A stretch of DNA of 64,000 nt from Amphibalanus amphitrite (lineage: Eukaryota > Arthropoda > Thecostraca > Balanomorpha > Balanidae): positions 62,001-126,000 of the forward strand of contig NW_024882763.1 of NCBI RefSeq assembly GCF_019059575.1, read 5' to 3'. Shown here in pieces: positions 1 to 11,572 of this stretch. Below the pieces are notes generated by a model that ran no database searches, was not told the origin of the DNA, and saw nothing but the letters and a program-made list of their open reading frames with translations. Numbering within the stretch: position 1 is the stretch's first letter; every line of letters starts with the position of its first letter. The translations under genes were made by a program, and so were the position numbers.

Positions 1-2679
1 TTGATTTTCCCGTAAAAACTTTCCTATGGGGAAAAAGTGGAATTTTCCTGCAGGACTGTGTCTGGGTAAACGAGAGCTTTCGATTGATACACATTTTTAC
101 CATAGCACCACTTTTTTGTCCGTACAAAGGCGATTTTACGGATATTTTACGAGTCTAGGGGGCTTTACGGGCCTTAAACGTCAATGCAACGGGGACCGTT
201 TTGGGGAAAGTTTCTCGGCTGGTGGTGGGGCACCTGTGTGCCGATTTTGAACGAAATCGGGGGGGGGGGACCCCCCATTGACCCAAAATTTAGATTTTCC
301 CGTAAAAACTTTCCTATGGGGAAAAAAATGGAATTTTCCTGCAGGACTGTGTCTGGGTAAACGAGAGCTTTCGATTGATACCCATTTTTACCATAGCACC
401 ACTTTTTTGTCCGTACAAAAGGCGATTTTACGGATATTTTACGAGTCTAGGGGGCTTTACGGGCCTTAAACGTCAATGCAACGGGGACCGTTTTGGGGAA
501 AGTTTCTCGGCTGGTGGTGGGGCACCTGTGTGCCGATTTTGAACGAAATCGGGGGGACCCCCCATTGACCCAAAATTTTGATTTTCCCGTAAAAACTTTC
601 CTATGGGGAAAAAGTGGAATTTTCCTGCAGGACTGTGTCTGGGTAAACGAGAGCTTTCGTTTGATACCCATTTTTACCATAGCACCACTTTTTTGTCCGT
701 ACAAAGGCGATTTTACGGATATTTTACGAGTCTAGGGGGCTTTACGGGCCTTAAACGTCAATGCAACGGGGACCGTTTTGGGGAAAGTTTCTTGGCTGGT
801 GGTGGGGCATCTGTGTGCCGATTTTGAACGAAATCGGGGGGACCCCCCATTGACCCAAAATTTTGATTTTCCCGTAAAAACTTTCCTATGGGGAAAAAGT
901 GGAATTTTCCTGCAGGACTGTGTCTGGGTAAACGAGAACTTTCGATTGATACCCATTTTTACCATAGCACCACTTTTTTGTCCGTACAAAGGCGATTTTA
1001 CGGATATTTTACGAGTCTAGGGGGCTTTACGGGCCTTAAACGTCAATGCAACGGGGACCGTTTTGGGGAAAGTTTCTCGGCTGGTGGTGGGGCACCTGTG
1101 TGCCGATTTTGAACGAAATCGGGGGGGACCCCCCATTGACCCAAAATTTTGATTTTCCCGTAAAAACTTTCCTATGGGGAAAAAGTGGAATTTTCCTGCA
1201 GGACTGTGTCTGGGTAAACAAGAGCTTTCGATTGATACCCATTTTTACCATAGCACCACTTTTTTGTCCGTACAAAGGCGATTTTACGGATATTTTACGA
1301 GTCTAGGGGGCTTTACGGGCCTTAAACGTCAATGCAACGGGGACCGTTTTGGGGAAAGTTTCTCGGCTGGTGGTGGGGCACCTGTGTGCCGATTTTGAAC
1401 GAAATCGGGGGGGGACCCCCCATTGACCCAAAATTTTGATTTTCCTGTAAAAACTTTCCTATGGGGAAAAAGTGGAATTTTCCTGCAGGACTGTGTCTGG
1501 GTAAACGAGAGCTTTCGATTGATACCCATTTTTACCATAGCACCACTTTTTTGTCCGTACAAAGGCGATTTTACGGATATTTTACGAGTCTAGGGGGCTT
1601 TACGGGCCTTAAACGTCAGTGCAACGGGACCGTTTTGGGGAAAGTTTCTCGGCTGGTGGTGGGGCACCTGTGTGCCGATTTTGAACGAAATCGGGGGGAC
1701 CCCCCCATTGACCCAAAATTTTGATTTTCCCGTACAAACTTTCCTATGGGGAAAAAGTGGAATTTTCCTGCAGGACTGTGTCTGGGTAAACGAGAGCTTT
1801 CGATTGATACCCATTTTTACCATAGCACCACTTTTTTGTCCGTACAAAGGCGATTTTACGGATATTTTACGAGTCTAGGGGGCTTTACGGGCCTTAAACG
1901 TCAATGCAACGGGGACCGTTTTGGGGAAAGTTTCTCGGCTGGTGGTGGGGCACCTGTGTGCCGATTTTGAACGAAATCGGGGGGGACCCCCCATTGACCC
2001 AAAATTTTGATTTTCCTGTAAAAACTTTCCTATGGGGAAAAAGTGGAATTTTTCTGCAGGACTGTGTCTGGGTAAACGAGAGCTTTCGATTGATACCCAT
2101 TTTTACCATAGCACCACTTTTTTGTCCGTACAATGGCGATTTTACGGATATTTTACGAGTCTAGGGGGCTTTACGGGCCTTAAACGTCAATGCAACGGGG
2201 ACCGTTTTGGGGAAAGTTTCTCGGCTGATGGTGGGGCACCTGTGTGCCGATTTTGAACGAAATCGGGGGGGACCCCCCATTGACCCAAAATTTTGATTTT
2301 CCTGTAAAAACTTTCCTATGGGGAAAAAGTGGAATTTTTCTGCAGGACTGTGTCTGGGTAAACGAGAGCTTTCGATTGATACCCATTTTTACCATAGCAC
2401 CACTTTTTTGTCCGTACAATGGCGATTTTACGGATATTTTACGAGTCTAGGGGGCTTTACGGGCCTTAAACGTCAATGCAACGGGGACCGTTTTGGGGAA
2501 AGTTTCTCGGCTGATGGTGGGGCACCTGTGTGCCGATTTTGAACGAAATCGGGGGGGACCCCCCATTGACCCAAAATTTTGATTTTCCCGTACAAACTTT
2601 CCTATGGGGAAAAAGTGAAATTTTCCTGCAGGACTGTGTCTGGGTAAACGAGAGCTTTCGATTGATACCCATTTTTACC
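1..2679. repeat. 286-bp satellite array, about 9.4 units
   Basis: Head-to-tail repeat with unit starts (GATTTTCC) at 3, 293, 580, 865, 1151, 1438, 1723, 2009, 2295 and 2581. Spacing is 285-290 bp. The last unit stops at 2679 and the first is cut by the window edge, so the array continues to the left. Units differ by single substitutions and by the length of a G/C run. Each unit contains the inverted repeat CCGATTT...AAATCGG followed by GGGGGG-A-CCCCCC, which could fold into a stable hairpin. Several frames on both strands stay open for 60-87 codons, but these are the same peptides repeated and do not look like genes. Confidence 0.97.
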
Positions 2680-3116
2680 TCTTTGTGACGTCATTTCTAG
2701 GGGAAAACGGGTCATAAAGGTTTCCCTCTACCGGGGCCTTTTTTCCCCCAACCGAATCTGTGCTGTGCTGAATCTGTGCTGAATCTGTGCCAACTTCCGT
2801 TACATTAATATTAAGCACAAATTGTAATGAAGTCTGCAGCTTGTCTCTATATCGACCTATGCTATCGACGCGTACTCATCATAAGCAGTAGAAAGTGAAC
2901 ACTTTCTGCAAATAAACACTGATTTTGTGTGCAGCCGGTGCAGCCTTCTGCGTTGTGGGGGGTTACTGACCAAGTTACTGACCAACTCTCAAACTCCTCG
3001 TGTGTGCAGTCGTGTGACTGATCACATTTTGATTTAAACGGTCACTAGGCCCTAAAGGCTCTGATTTTTTATTACAATTTTTGTATCAGTCAAGACGACA
3101 AAACATATGAAAATCA
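2680..3116. other. spacer and probable 5' region of the zinc-finger gene
   Basis: Non-coding. Holds a short triplicated motif (CTGAATCTGTG, about 2754-2791) and AT-richer sequence leading to the proposed start codon at 3117. No TATA box or initiator could be assigned with confidence. Confidence 0.4.
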
Positions 3117-6100
3117 ATGATGGCAACAAGTGAAGATGCTTGTTCGGATGATTTGAATTTTGTTCCTGCTGGTGAAAGTGGGACAATATCAGGCACAGAA
3201 CCTGAACCTGCAAGTAAGGTTGAGGTGAGGTTGAGATGCAATTTTTAGCTTAGTCAAGAGGTAGGTAACATGCAACCACTTGCGAACCATTTCATCTTGA
3301 AGATACCGTCTATATTATTTACCTTTGTAATACTTGAGTAAGGACTCACATTTTAACACAAAACAAACTCACCAAGATAATAGCTGATGCAAAAATGATG
3401 GCTGAAATGGGTCAATAGAAATTTCACATCAAACTTCCCACATACACACACATAGGCGTCGCCAGAGATTTTCGGTTGGGGGGGGCAAAATCAACTTTTG
3501 TGTTAAATCTTGCCTTCCTCCAGTCGTTACTCATTCATTTTACATATCATTCAACGCGCAATGGTGCGAGGAATACGATGGTGACAAGGTTTTCCTTGTA
3601 GCTATGACTTGCCATTTTTTACAGAAAATTTAATTTTTTAAATTTTTGAACAAAAAACGACCGGTAGAATCACAATGGCTGCGCTTGCCGACACACTCTG
3701 GAGAGCCCCTGTGCAGACGCTCGTCGCTCATGATCATAAAAAGGTTAAACGCTCAGCTTAAGCGAATCACCTTGCTGAAACTTTCATTCACGCATGCATG
3801 CAGAGGTTCTACGTAAAATGCATAGGGCTTACCTATCCCAGCCGCCGATTGAAGCTAAGTAGGGCTTTCAGCGGAGAGTGAATGTCGGAAGTGTGAATCG
3901 GAAGTAATTCATCTTTGCTCCAGTGAGAGGAGGTGTAGTGTGAACAAAAAGTTTCTCGTTTTTCGTGTGTAGGGAAGCGCTGCAAACGCGAAGAAAAGAC
4001 GTTTAACGGAACCAAAATTTCGCACGGCATAGCGGCAAGGGATCCTTTAGCGATAGGCTTGAGACTTCCAGGCCATTTTAGGCCACTCAGGGTCAGTGTG
4101 GGCTCTCAGAAGCCTGCTTAGGATCCTGAAAATCGGCGCTGGTCACCCCAAATAGTTACGTGTACATATGTGGTGCTTTAGGGCTTTCCGAGCCCAAGGT
4201 GGGACCCTCAGAAGCCAGTGTGGGCGGCGCCGGCGGCGGGCGCTAAGAGACCAGGCCCAGGGTGAGCAGGGAGCCCTCAAATAGCAGTGTGAACCCTGGA
4301 GGTCTGTGTCGAATCCCTAAGGACCCTACATAGGGACATAAGAAACATGTGCTGGGACCCTCAGAGGCACACCCGAGTCGTGCCCCCTAAACTGCAGGCT
4401 TAGGCTCAGCAAAATCTGTCGCCTCAAAAGCTCGGCTGAGCTATCAGAGGCCTAAGATTCTCAGAAATATTTGAAAGTATCCTCAAAGATCCGTGTGGCC
4501 CTTCAGAGGTCTACGCATGTGTAAGGTCCTCAAAGATTCCTGTATGGGCCCTCAGAGAATATGAACACCAGTGGGACTCTCAGAGGCCGGTTTGGGCCCT
4601 CTGAAGGCTTCTTAGAGCTCAGTGGAGCTCCTTCGGAGCCTGTGTGAAAAGCAAGCAGTCATGAGCCCTGTGGCACTTGAACGGTACTTGAGGCTGTCGC
4701 AGACATTTGACGAGAGTTGAGAAAGGCCCGAAGATTCAGTGTCACGCTTTGAACGCAAATTTTGTATCAGCACTTCAAAACTTATGAAAATCAGCTATAA
4801 AATGTAATAAAAAACCAACGAGGAACATGAAATGAATCACAGTATTGACACTTCCGAGTCTGGAGTCGGTGTTTTGACGATGTTGGCGACTGCGACTCCG
4901 ACTCTGGCTTGAACGAGTCTGACCTCACAGGCATTCTCAGAAAGGTACCCCCATTTTTTCCCGACTCCAAAATCTCATCGGATCTGTATCGATCTCAGGG
5001 GGTGCCCGGTCCGAGGTTGGGGGGGGGGGGGCAAGCTGCCCCGCTTGCCCCCCCCCGTGGCGACGCTAATGTTAACACACATACTGTGAAAACAGCATCT
5101 ATATTTTTGCACCATTCAGATTTCAGACCTAACTTTCTAGGAAGTGGACTTAGGAGCAAAATTGAACATATCTGATCATTTCAATATGCTCTTATGCAAT
5201 CTCTGAGAAGGTTTGCTGTAGGTAGTAAATCAGTGATGATCTGAAGCTTAAGCTGCTCTGAAAAATCTTTTAATCCTTTTGTGTCATTGCGTCTGACATT
5301 TTTGCTTTTTTCCAGAACTCATCTTGTGTGCTATGTGGAACCACTATACCTGTATCAGACCAGGATGGATGTGAACCTGGAAGAGTGGACATATTTGGAA
5401 GGTTATCACCTGCCTATGACATCATTGTTATTAATAAGGTAGGTAGGGAGGCTACCTAGTAATTCTGTTCTTTTTTAATGTCGACAACTTGAACCACTTC
5501 ATGACATAGGTACCCTAAACTTAATTAAGTATTCTAGCTCATAACAATAATATTTTTCCAGTGTCAACCCCAAAATTGCCATCCATTTCCCAAGACAGTA
5601 TGCATTCTGAGGTGGCTTTTCTGTTGCAGATGGCTGCTGTGACAGGCTGCAGTGCTGCAGACCTGCACAGCCGCGGTAATCACATCTGCACCAGCTGCCA
5701 CGACCGCCTCCTGAAGCTGCACTCCATGGAGATGACAGTGAGTGGGCTGAACTGAAAGAAGCTTTTCAGATGCTCAGATCCTCCTCAAAGAGACTGACTT
5801 GAGAAAGACTCGGGAAACTAAGAGGCCCAGAGACCATGTCCTGTTTGTCCTCCAGGTTGACTGGGGGAGGGTACTGCTCACACTTTCTGCCATCTCCTCC
5901 ATCCCTCAGGTGAGTGGGCGCTGCTCACTTTGTGTGCTGCATCCCTCCCCCGGGTGGACTAGGGTGGGCACTGCTGAGTGCTGACCCCTCTGCCCTCTCC
6001 ACTTCCCCAGGTGGACTCAGGGTGGGCGCTGCTGACCCCTCTGCCCTCTCCACTTCCCCAGGTGGACTCAGGGTGGGCGCTGCTGACCCCTCTGCCCTCT

Positions 6101-8252
6101 CCACTTCCCCAGGTGGACTCAGGGTGGGCGCTGCTGACCCCTGCCCTCTCTACTTCCCCAGGTGGACTCAGGGCGGGCGCTGCTGACCCCTGCCCTCTCC
6201 ACTTCCCCAGGTGGACCGGAAGCGGGCCGGAGGGGGCGCTGCTGACCCCTCGGCCCCCTCGGTCCCCCAGTTTGACCGGGAGCGGGCGCTACTGACAGCT
6301 GCCCTCCGTCCTCAGGTGGACCGGGAGCGGGCACCGCTGACCCCTCTGCCCTCCGTCCCCAGTTTGACCGGGAGCGGGCACTGCTGACCCCTCGGCCCCC
6401 TCCGTCCTCAGGTGGACCGGGAGCGGGCGCTGCTGACCGCTCTGCCCTCCGTCCCCAGTTTGACCGGGAGCGGGCGCTGCTGATCTCTCTGCCCTCTCCC
6501 TATCTCAGGACGTGGACCGGGAGCGGGCGCTGCTGACCGCTCTGCCCTCCGTCCCCAGTTTGACCGGGAGCGGGCGCTGCTGACCCCTCGGCCCCCTCCG
6601 TCCTCAGGTGGACCGGGAGCGGGCGCTGCTCTCTGAGCTGTACCGCCGCCGGTGCGCGCCCGCCACTGACCGGCCGGCTCCGCAGTCCGGCGCCAGTCTG
6701 CTGCTCGTGGACGACATGGAGGTGCGGCTGCAGGACGACCAGGTGACGGCCGTGCCGCTCACCACCACCCGGCGCCGGCAGCTGCTGCGGCAGGCGCGCA
6801 GCGCAGAGCGCCGCTTCGAGTGCAAGGTGGGTCGCCGGGGAGGGGGTGGGAGGGAATCAGCGAGGGAATGAGGGAGGAGTGGGACTGGAGGATGTGGCAA
6901 AGATGATCACAGTGGTAGGAGGAAGGTATAGGCGAGCATGAGGGATCTGCGCCCTATTCAGCGTTTTATCGAGCGACCGTAAGGCGTTTCGCCAGCCGCG
7001 TTCAAGTCCTTGAACTCATAATTCAGATAAAGTTATATGTGGACGTGGCTGCAATGTATCCAGCATCCACGCACCGTATACCCGTCTACTCCTGATCCCG
7101 TGGCCGGCCGGTGTGGCCCGCTGACGGTGGCCGAGCAGGAGACGTTAGCGTCGGCTCAGGACCCGTAGCCGCGGGGCTCAACGGTTACCGGAGACATTCG
7201 TCCCTTCCCTCCCCCCCCCCCATTCGTCTCCGCGTGCCATCTCGGTTCCTGGATCACGTACTGTAGACTGAACTCCATTTTCCACTGCATGTGTATCAAA
7301 CTTCTTCAAGGAAATTTCGCCTCCAGCACTGTGCACCGTATTAGCTGCGGTACATCCACCCGCCTCCTACCAACTCCGCACTGGTTTTCGATATTTTCCT
7401 CGCTCCATTCCGCTCTCGTTTGCTCTTGGTATTCGGTCCAACTTAAGCATCCTTGCCAACGTTTTCCACCTTTTCATACGACGGACGCAATTATTTTATT
7501 TTCACGGCAAATAACTCCACGCCTGTCCTCTGTAGGTATGTGGGAAACGTTTCCGAGCCTTCAGTCACCGCGTGGAACACATGCTCATCCACGTGAACGA
7601 GACGCCCTGGGCGTGCGAGTTGTGTCCGAAGACCTTCCGCACCAAGTCGGCGCGCACGGCTCACCAGCGGGTGCACGCGCCGGCCGCCGCCCGTTTCAGC
7701 TGCTCCGTCTGCGATCGACAGCTCTCCGACGCGGCGTCGCTGCGCGCACACGCACGTACCCACGAGCAGGACAAGCCGTACACGTGTGACACGTGCCAGC
7801 ACAAGTTCGCGCGCCGCAAGGACTACGCCGTGCACGTGCGCCAGCACACGGGCGAGCGGCCGCACGCGTGTCCCGACTGCCCGCAGACGTTCGTGGCTCG
7901 CTCGCGGCTGAACCGACACCTGCTGCTGCACCGGGAGAAGCAGTTCGCCTGCGCGTGCGGCCGCGCGTTCCGGCGCCGGTACGAGCTGCAGAAGCACGCG
8001 CAGAGCTGCGGTCAGCCGGGTACAGGTGGGGAGGCGGCGCCGGCTGACCCGGCCCCTGTGACCCAGCCGGACGGCCAGCCGGCGGCGCTCACCTACCTGC
8101 CGGTGGTGCTGCGCGAGCCGCCGGCCGTCTACTACCAGGTGGTGACGCCGGTGACAGTGGAGGGCGCAGACGGGGCCGGACAGACCCCGGCGCACCAGGC
8201 CGTCCCGCAGGGTCAGGAGCAGGCGATCCAGCTGCCGGTGGTGACGTACTGA
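3117..8252 (+). CDS. ZAD-type C2H2 zinc-finger protein, five exons
   Basis: Exons proposed from splice sites, all in phase 0: 3117-3224, 5316-5438, 5630-5737, 6608-6826, 7536-8252; about 424 residues. Exons 2 and 3 encode CVLC and CTSC separated by about 53 residues with the pattern RVDIFGR...TGC..ADL...ICTSC, which fits a ZAD dimerisation domain. A C2H2 finger is split by the last intron (FECK / VCGKRF). Four more canonical fingers follow, one TGERPH linker, and a sixth finger that is atypical (CAC...H...C). The tail after the fingers is rich in Pro, Ala and Gln. Such proteins are usually nuclear DNA-binding regulators; the target is unknown. An alternative exon 3 start at 5562, joined to a donor at 5442, also keeps frame but makes the ZAD too long. 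Exon 1 is the least certain part. The exon 4 acceptor is preceded by a tandem array of near-copies of itself. Confidence 0.85.
3454..5074. mobile_element. non-autonomous DNA transposon in zinc-finger intron 1
   Basis: The ends carry GGCGTCGCCA (left) and its inverse TGGCGACGC (right), each followed inward by a G/C run. Both sides are flanked by ACACACAT (3446-3453 and 5075-5082), read as an 8-bp target duplication. The right end extends a few bases beyond the symmetrical part, so the exact boundary is uncertain. No transposase reading frame is visible inside. Confidence 0.55.
4060..4660. repeat. degenerate minisatellite around CCCTCAGAGGCC
   Basis: Motifs such as GGGCCCTCAGA, GGACCCTCAGAG and GGTCCTCAAAGA recur every 30-60 bp through this stretch of intron 1, inside the proposed element at 3454-5074. 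Units are too diverged to count exactly. Confidence 0.6.
5852..6607 (+). repeat. minisatellite made of copies of the exon 4 3' splice site
   Basis: Units of 45-60 bp, mostly 47-51, start at 6011, 6062, 6113, 6162, 6211, 6271, 6316, 6363, 6412, 6459, 6512 and 6559, and then at the true exon 4 start, 6608. More degenerate units reach back to about 5852. Nearly every unit is a pyrimidine tract plus CAG, followed by GTGGACC or TTTGACC and GGGAGCGGGCGCTGCTGACC, which is the start of exon 4 (VDRERALL). In the proximal half GTG and TTT units alternate, giving a dimer of about 96 bp. Confidence 0.9.
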
Positions 8253-9870
8253 ACCAGGAGTGAGAATCTCAGTGGCTGCTCTGTGAGGGTGCGACAATTC
8301 ACAAGGCTGCTGATGAATTCAAATGATCGAGCTTATCTCCGCAGGAAGTTATTTTTAAGCTCCGTTTACATGACAGCTTCAGCCTAGTCGTGTTATTATT
8401 TATTTTGTTATTTAAATGGTGTAACGATTTTGCTGAGAGGCATGGAAGTTCGTTCCGTTTTTTTTTTTTTGCACTTTCATAATCGCAAAATTTTGTTTCC
8501 TTGCGTTTGAATCAAAATATTGATATCAACTTTTTCATTCACTCAAATTACATTGATCAAGATGCTTTGATGAATTTCCCCAACATTGTTTGTTTACCCA
8601 CATGACTTGTTATGTGGGTTGTGCTACTTGCTACTTGTTATGTGATTATGCTACTTATTTATCGTGTTATGATGTAACGTATAGCGTTTGTTTTATACAA
8701 ACAACCCAGTCGTGAAATGACGAGATGGAATGAAAATAACGGTAAATTAAATGTAATTATTTTTCAATCATTAGCCAATCATGCCTTATTCTGTCGTCAA
8801 TGTGAACATCTTGACATGCCAACAGCAAATGCTGTTTTCTCTTGAAATGGGGGAAAACATGTAAAACCAGTGGATTTTGACAGCCAAAGTTTGACCCCAA
8901 CGGTCGGCATGGGCCATGCAGCCCGTTTACATAATATTTATCGCATTCCACCTTCATTCCACGGTATGTGAATACATTCCGGATTAGCATACCCGAGTTC
9001 ATGTTTTTGTCACAGGCCTTACGATTTAAGTTTTCGATTGTCGACACCTACAATGACTGACTAGGGCTCCTATGAGTAGTCGGCGTTTATGCCATGCGGT
9101 AATTTGTCGAATTATCACGGATAGAGATAGAATGGCAAGGACAGCTTTGATAATCATGTACCTTGTAGCAAGGTAGTGATCTGAGACTTAGCATATCTTG
9201 TGCTAACGTGGCAGCGATAATAAAGTCTTCCGATATTTTTGTATCAACTGTAACTATTCAGCATCATGTGTGATCCTGATTGCTCTTGACGATGTATATT
9301 TTTGTATATCTGTATTGTAGAGTCATATCTGCCCTGAACTACATTCTTTGGGCCGCTGTCACTAGCAAACAACTTCACATGGATACCGCTTGTCCTAGGT
9401 GCTCGCACTTTGATCCGTCAATAGGCTGTTTGGTTTATGGCTTGCCATTCGGTTTACAGCAGGTGTGACGCGCTCTGAGTTGTAAAATGCGCGCTACCGA
9501 GCGACTCGCGCTCCTGTTACAGCGGCCTTCCCCAGCCAAAGTCCGACGGAACGGGTCTCACTCTGACACATCATATTTGGCTCGCGTGCTCCATTCCCGC
9601 TCGATGCATTCATTCTGATACATTGCAAATATACGGCATTACTTGCATATCACTGTGTTTCTATGCTCTTCGGCTCTCTGGTCAAAACAAGTTTTGTTCC
9701 AGAGGAGAGAGTTCCACGTCCCCCTTGCTCCTGTTTCCACTACTTACAGATTCTTAGGAGTAGCAATATGAGCACGTGACTCATAAGTCATGCGTGAGTG
9801 TGTTACTCACACAATTACGTTTTCCTTCGATTGGTGACACAGGAATCATCAAGTCGTTTGACATCCACCC
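8253..9870. other. 3' UTR of the zinc-finger gene and spacer
   Basis: AT-rich and without a credible gene. A 96-codon open frame on the minus strand (8757-9047) has no recognisable domain or splice context. The poly(A) signal of the upstream gene may be at 9219. Confidence 0.5.
9219..9224 (+). terminator. candidate poly(A) signal AATAAA for the zinc-finger gene
   Basis: AATAAA about 970 bp after the stop at 8252, in AT-rich sequence. It fits a long 3' UTR, but nearer variant signals cannot be excluded. Confidence 0.35.
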
Positions 9871-10896
9871 TCATCCGTTCACAATGGTCACAGGTTTCTC
9901 GGGCGCTGCGAACAAATTGCGGTAGAAATCGATGAGGGACTTCCTGAGCCGTTTGTTGAAGAACAGGTAGAAGAGGTAGTTGGCGCTGAAGTTGGCGATC
10001 TCGAGCAGGTTGGCCAGGGCGGTGGCCACGTCCAGCGCCCGGCTGGGCCGTTCGGCGTACAGCAGGCAGCAGCTGGTGACGGCCGCCGGCGTCATGCCCA
10101 GCACCAGGCCCACCATGATGGCCGCCACCAGCCAGATGAGCTGGCGCTCCTCAGAGACGGCGCGCTCCTCCATGGCAGCCATGCTGGGCATGCTGGCCAC
10201 GCTGACGCCGCGCTGCTGGCCGGGCCCCGGCGGCCGGCGACCCTCGGCGCGAGCCACCATCTCCCGGAAGCCGAGCGCGATCCGCCAGTTGAGCAGCAGG
10301 CCGGCCACCATGGGCGCCAGGCGCGTCACCACCTCGCTGAAGATGATGTAGCCCTTCCAGCCGCCGGTGCGGTGGTGGTCGACCGCCCAGCCGCCGGCCA
10401 CCTCCTTGGTGGAGCTGTTGAAGAGGCACGGCAGACTGACGACCACGGACACCACTCCCACGGCCACCAGGCGCCGCCGTGCCTGCTCCCGGCGCTGGGT
10501 GCGCTGGAACTCGACGTAGCGGCAGACGGAGGTGTAGCGGTCCACGGTGAGGACCAGCACCACGCCCACCGAGGCACACATGGTGGTGGTGAGCAGCCAC
10601 TGCTCCACGTGCGCCGCGTACGTGGCCAGCGGCTCTGTGTCGATGGTCTCTGTCGGCGCCGCCAGACGCACCAGCGTCGGAATCAGGCCGGCCATGATGC
10701 TCATGTCGACCGAGGAGAGCACCACCAGGAAGAGGCGCGTGACGCCCCAGCGCTGCGGCGCCACCAGACACGGCAGGAACACCAGGTTGCCGACGATCCC
10801 GGACGTGACGAGCAGAGGCGCCACCACGCCGTACGTCACGTGGTGAAGTCGTCGCGTGAACTCGGCGTCACTGACGTTCAGGTACGGGTGGTCCAT
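9871..10896 (-). CDS. orphan rhodopsin-like GPCR, FMRFamide-receptor-like
   Basis: Single open frame of 341 residues with seven hydrophobic segments. TM1 has GIVGNLVFL. TM3 ends in LTVDRYTSVC, an intact DRY motif. TM7 reads NFSANYLFYLFF in place of NPxxY. A Ser/Met-rich third intracellular loop precedes TM6. A TM3 cysteine is present, but I see no matching cysteine in the second extracellular loop. The general pattern resembles invertebrate FMRFamide / B0563.6-type orphan receptors; the ligand cannot be told. The sequence just upstream of the ATG (CTCCCCACAG/ATGG) looks like a 3' splice site, so a separate 5' UTR exon is likely and a short upstream coding exon is possible. It acts at the plasma membrane by family knowledge. 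A second, related receptor lies at 16097-17197. Confidence 0.85.
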   Translation of the reverse strand: MDHPYLNVSDAEFTRRLHHVTYGVVAPLLVTSGIVGNLVFLPCLVAPQRWGVTRLFLVVLSSVDMSIMAGLIPTLVRLAAPTETIDTEPLATYAAHVEQWLLTTTMCASVGVVLVLTVDRYTSVCRYVEFQRTQRREQARRRLVAVGVVSVVVSLPCLFNSSTKEVAGGWAVDHHRTGGWKGYIIFSEVVTRLAPMVAGLLLNWRIALGFREMVARAEGRRPPGPGQQRGVSVASMPSMAAMEERAVSEERQLIWLVAAIMVGLVLGMTPAAVTSCCLLYAERPSRALDVATALANLLEIANFSANYLFYLFFNKRLRKSLIDFYRNLFAAPEKPVTIVNG

Positions 10897-11572
10897 CTGT
10901 GGGGAGACGCGCTGGTAAGGTCAGGTCATCTACCCTGGGTGAGGTCGGGCGGAGCGATGTGAGGTCAGACGAAGGTGACTGTTTGATAGCAGGGTGGAAG
11001 GCCTAGATGAATGTTTGTGGACACGAATAGCACAGGATGATCCTGTGTGGCCACCTACCGATAGCCAGCATGTGAATGATTGACATGCCTTTTAAAAGGA
11101 ACCAAGTACTTTTGGGTGCCTGCTGGATTCAAGCATACTACTGTTTTCTTTCGATTCATGGTTGATTGTTTGCATGCAAATTTTTATTCAATCCCAGAGA
11201 GGAAGTGCCCAGCTCGATAAATGACCGACTGATGACAGACTGAAAACCAGACTGAAAACGACGATGTTTCAATCTGAAGCGCTTCAGCTTCTTTAGTCTC
11301 GTGCACTGACTCATTTTCTGAGCTTCGCATCTTGCTTCGTATCATGCACGATTGCGACTTTTGGACGTTTCGGTAGAAAGATAAAGGTAATATTTAAATA
11401 TAGCATGCATAATAGCTCATCATTTACCGCATTTTAATGTTGTGCAGATAAGGTACGAATGTAATTTATGCAGGCTTGGATTCTGCTTCACTCTGTAAAC
11501 TTGCCTTGATATACGGGTGAAATGACGTGGGTACAAAGTTGACGGCAGTTATTAAACGGCGCATGTCCCAAA
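10897..11572. other. spacer between divergent GPCR and CCDC61-like genes
   Basis: About 680 bp between two genes facing away from each other; it presumably holds both promoters. No clear TATA, initiator or repeat was recognised. Confidence 0.4.

Noticed and set aside
26-2672. Many 60-87-codon open frames on both strands
   Set aside because: They are one peptide set repeated with the 286-bp satellite unit, with no domain and no splice context.
8757-9047. 96-codon minus-strand open frame
   Set aside because: No recognisable domain, no partner exons, AT-rich spacer.
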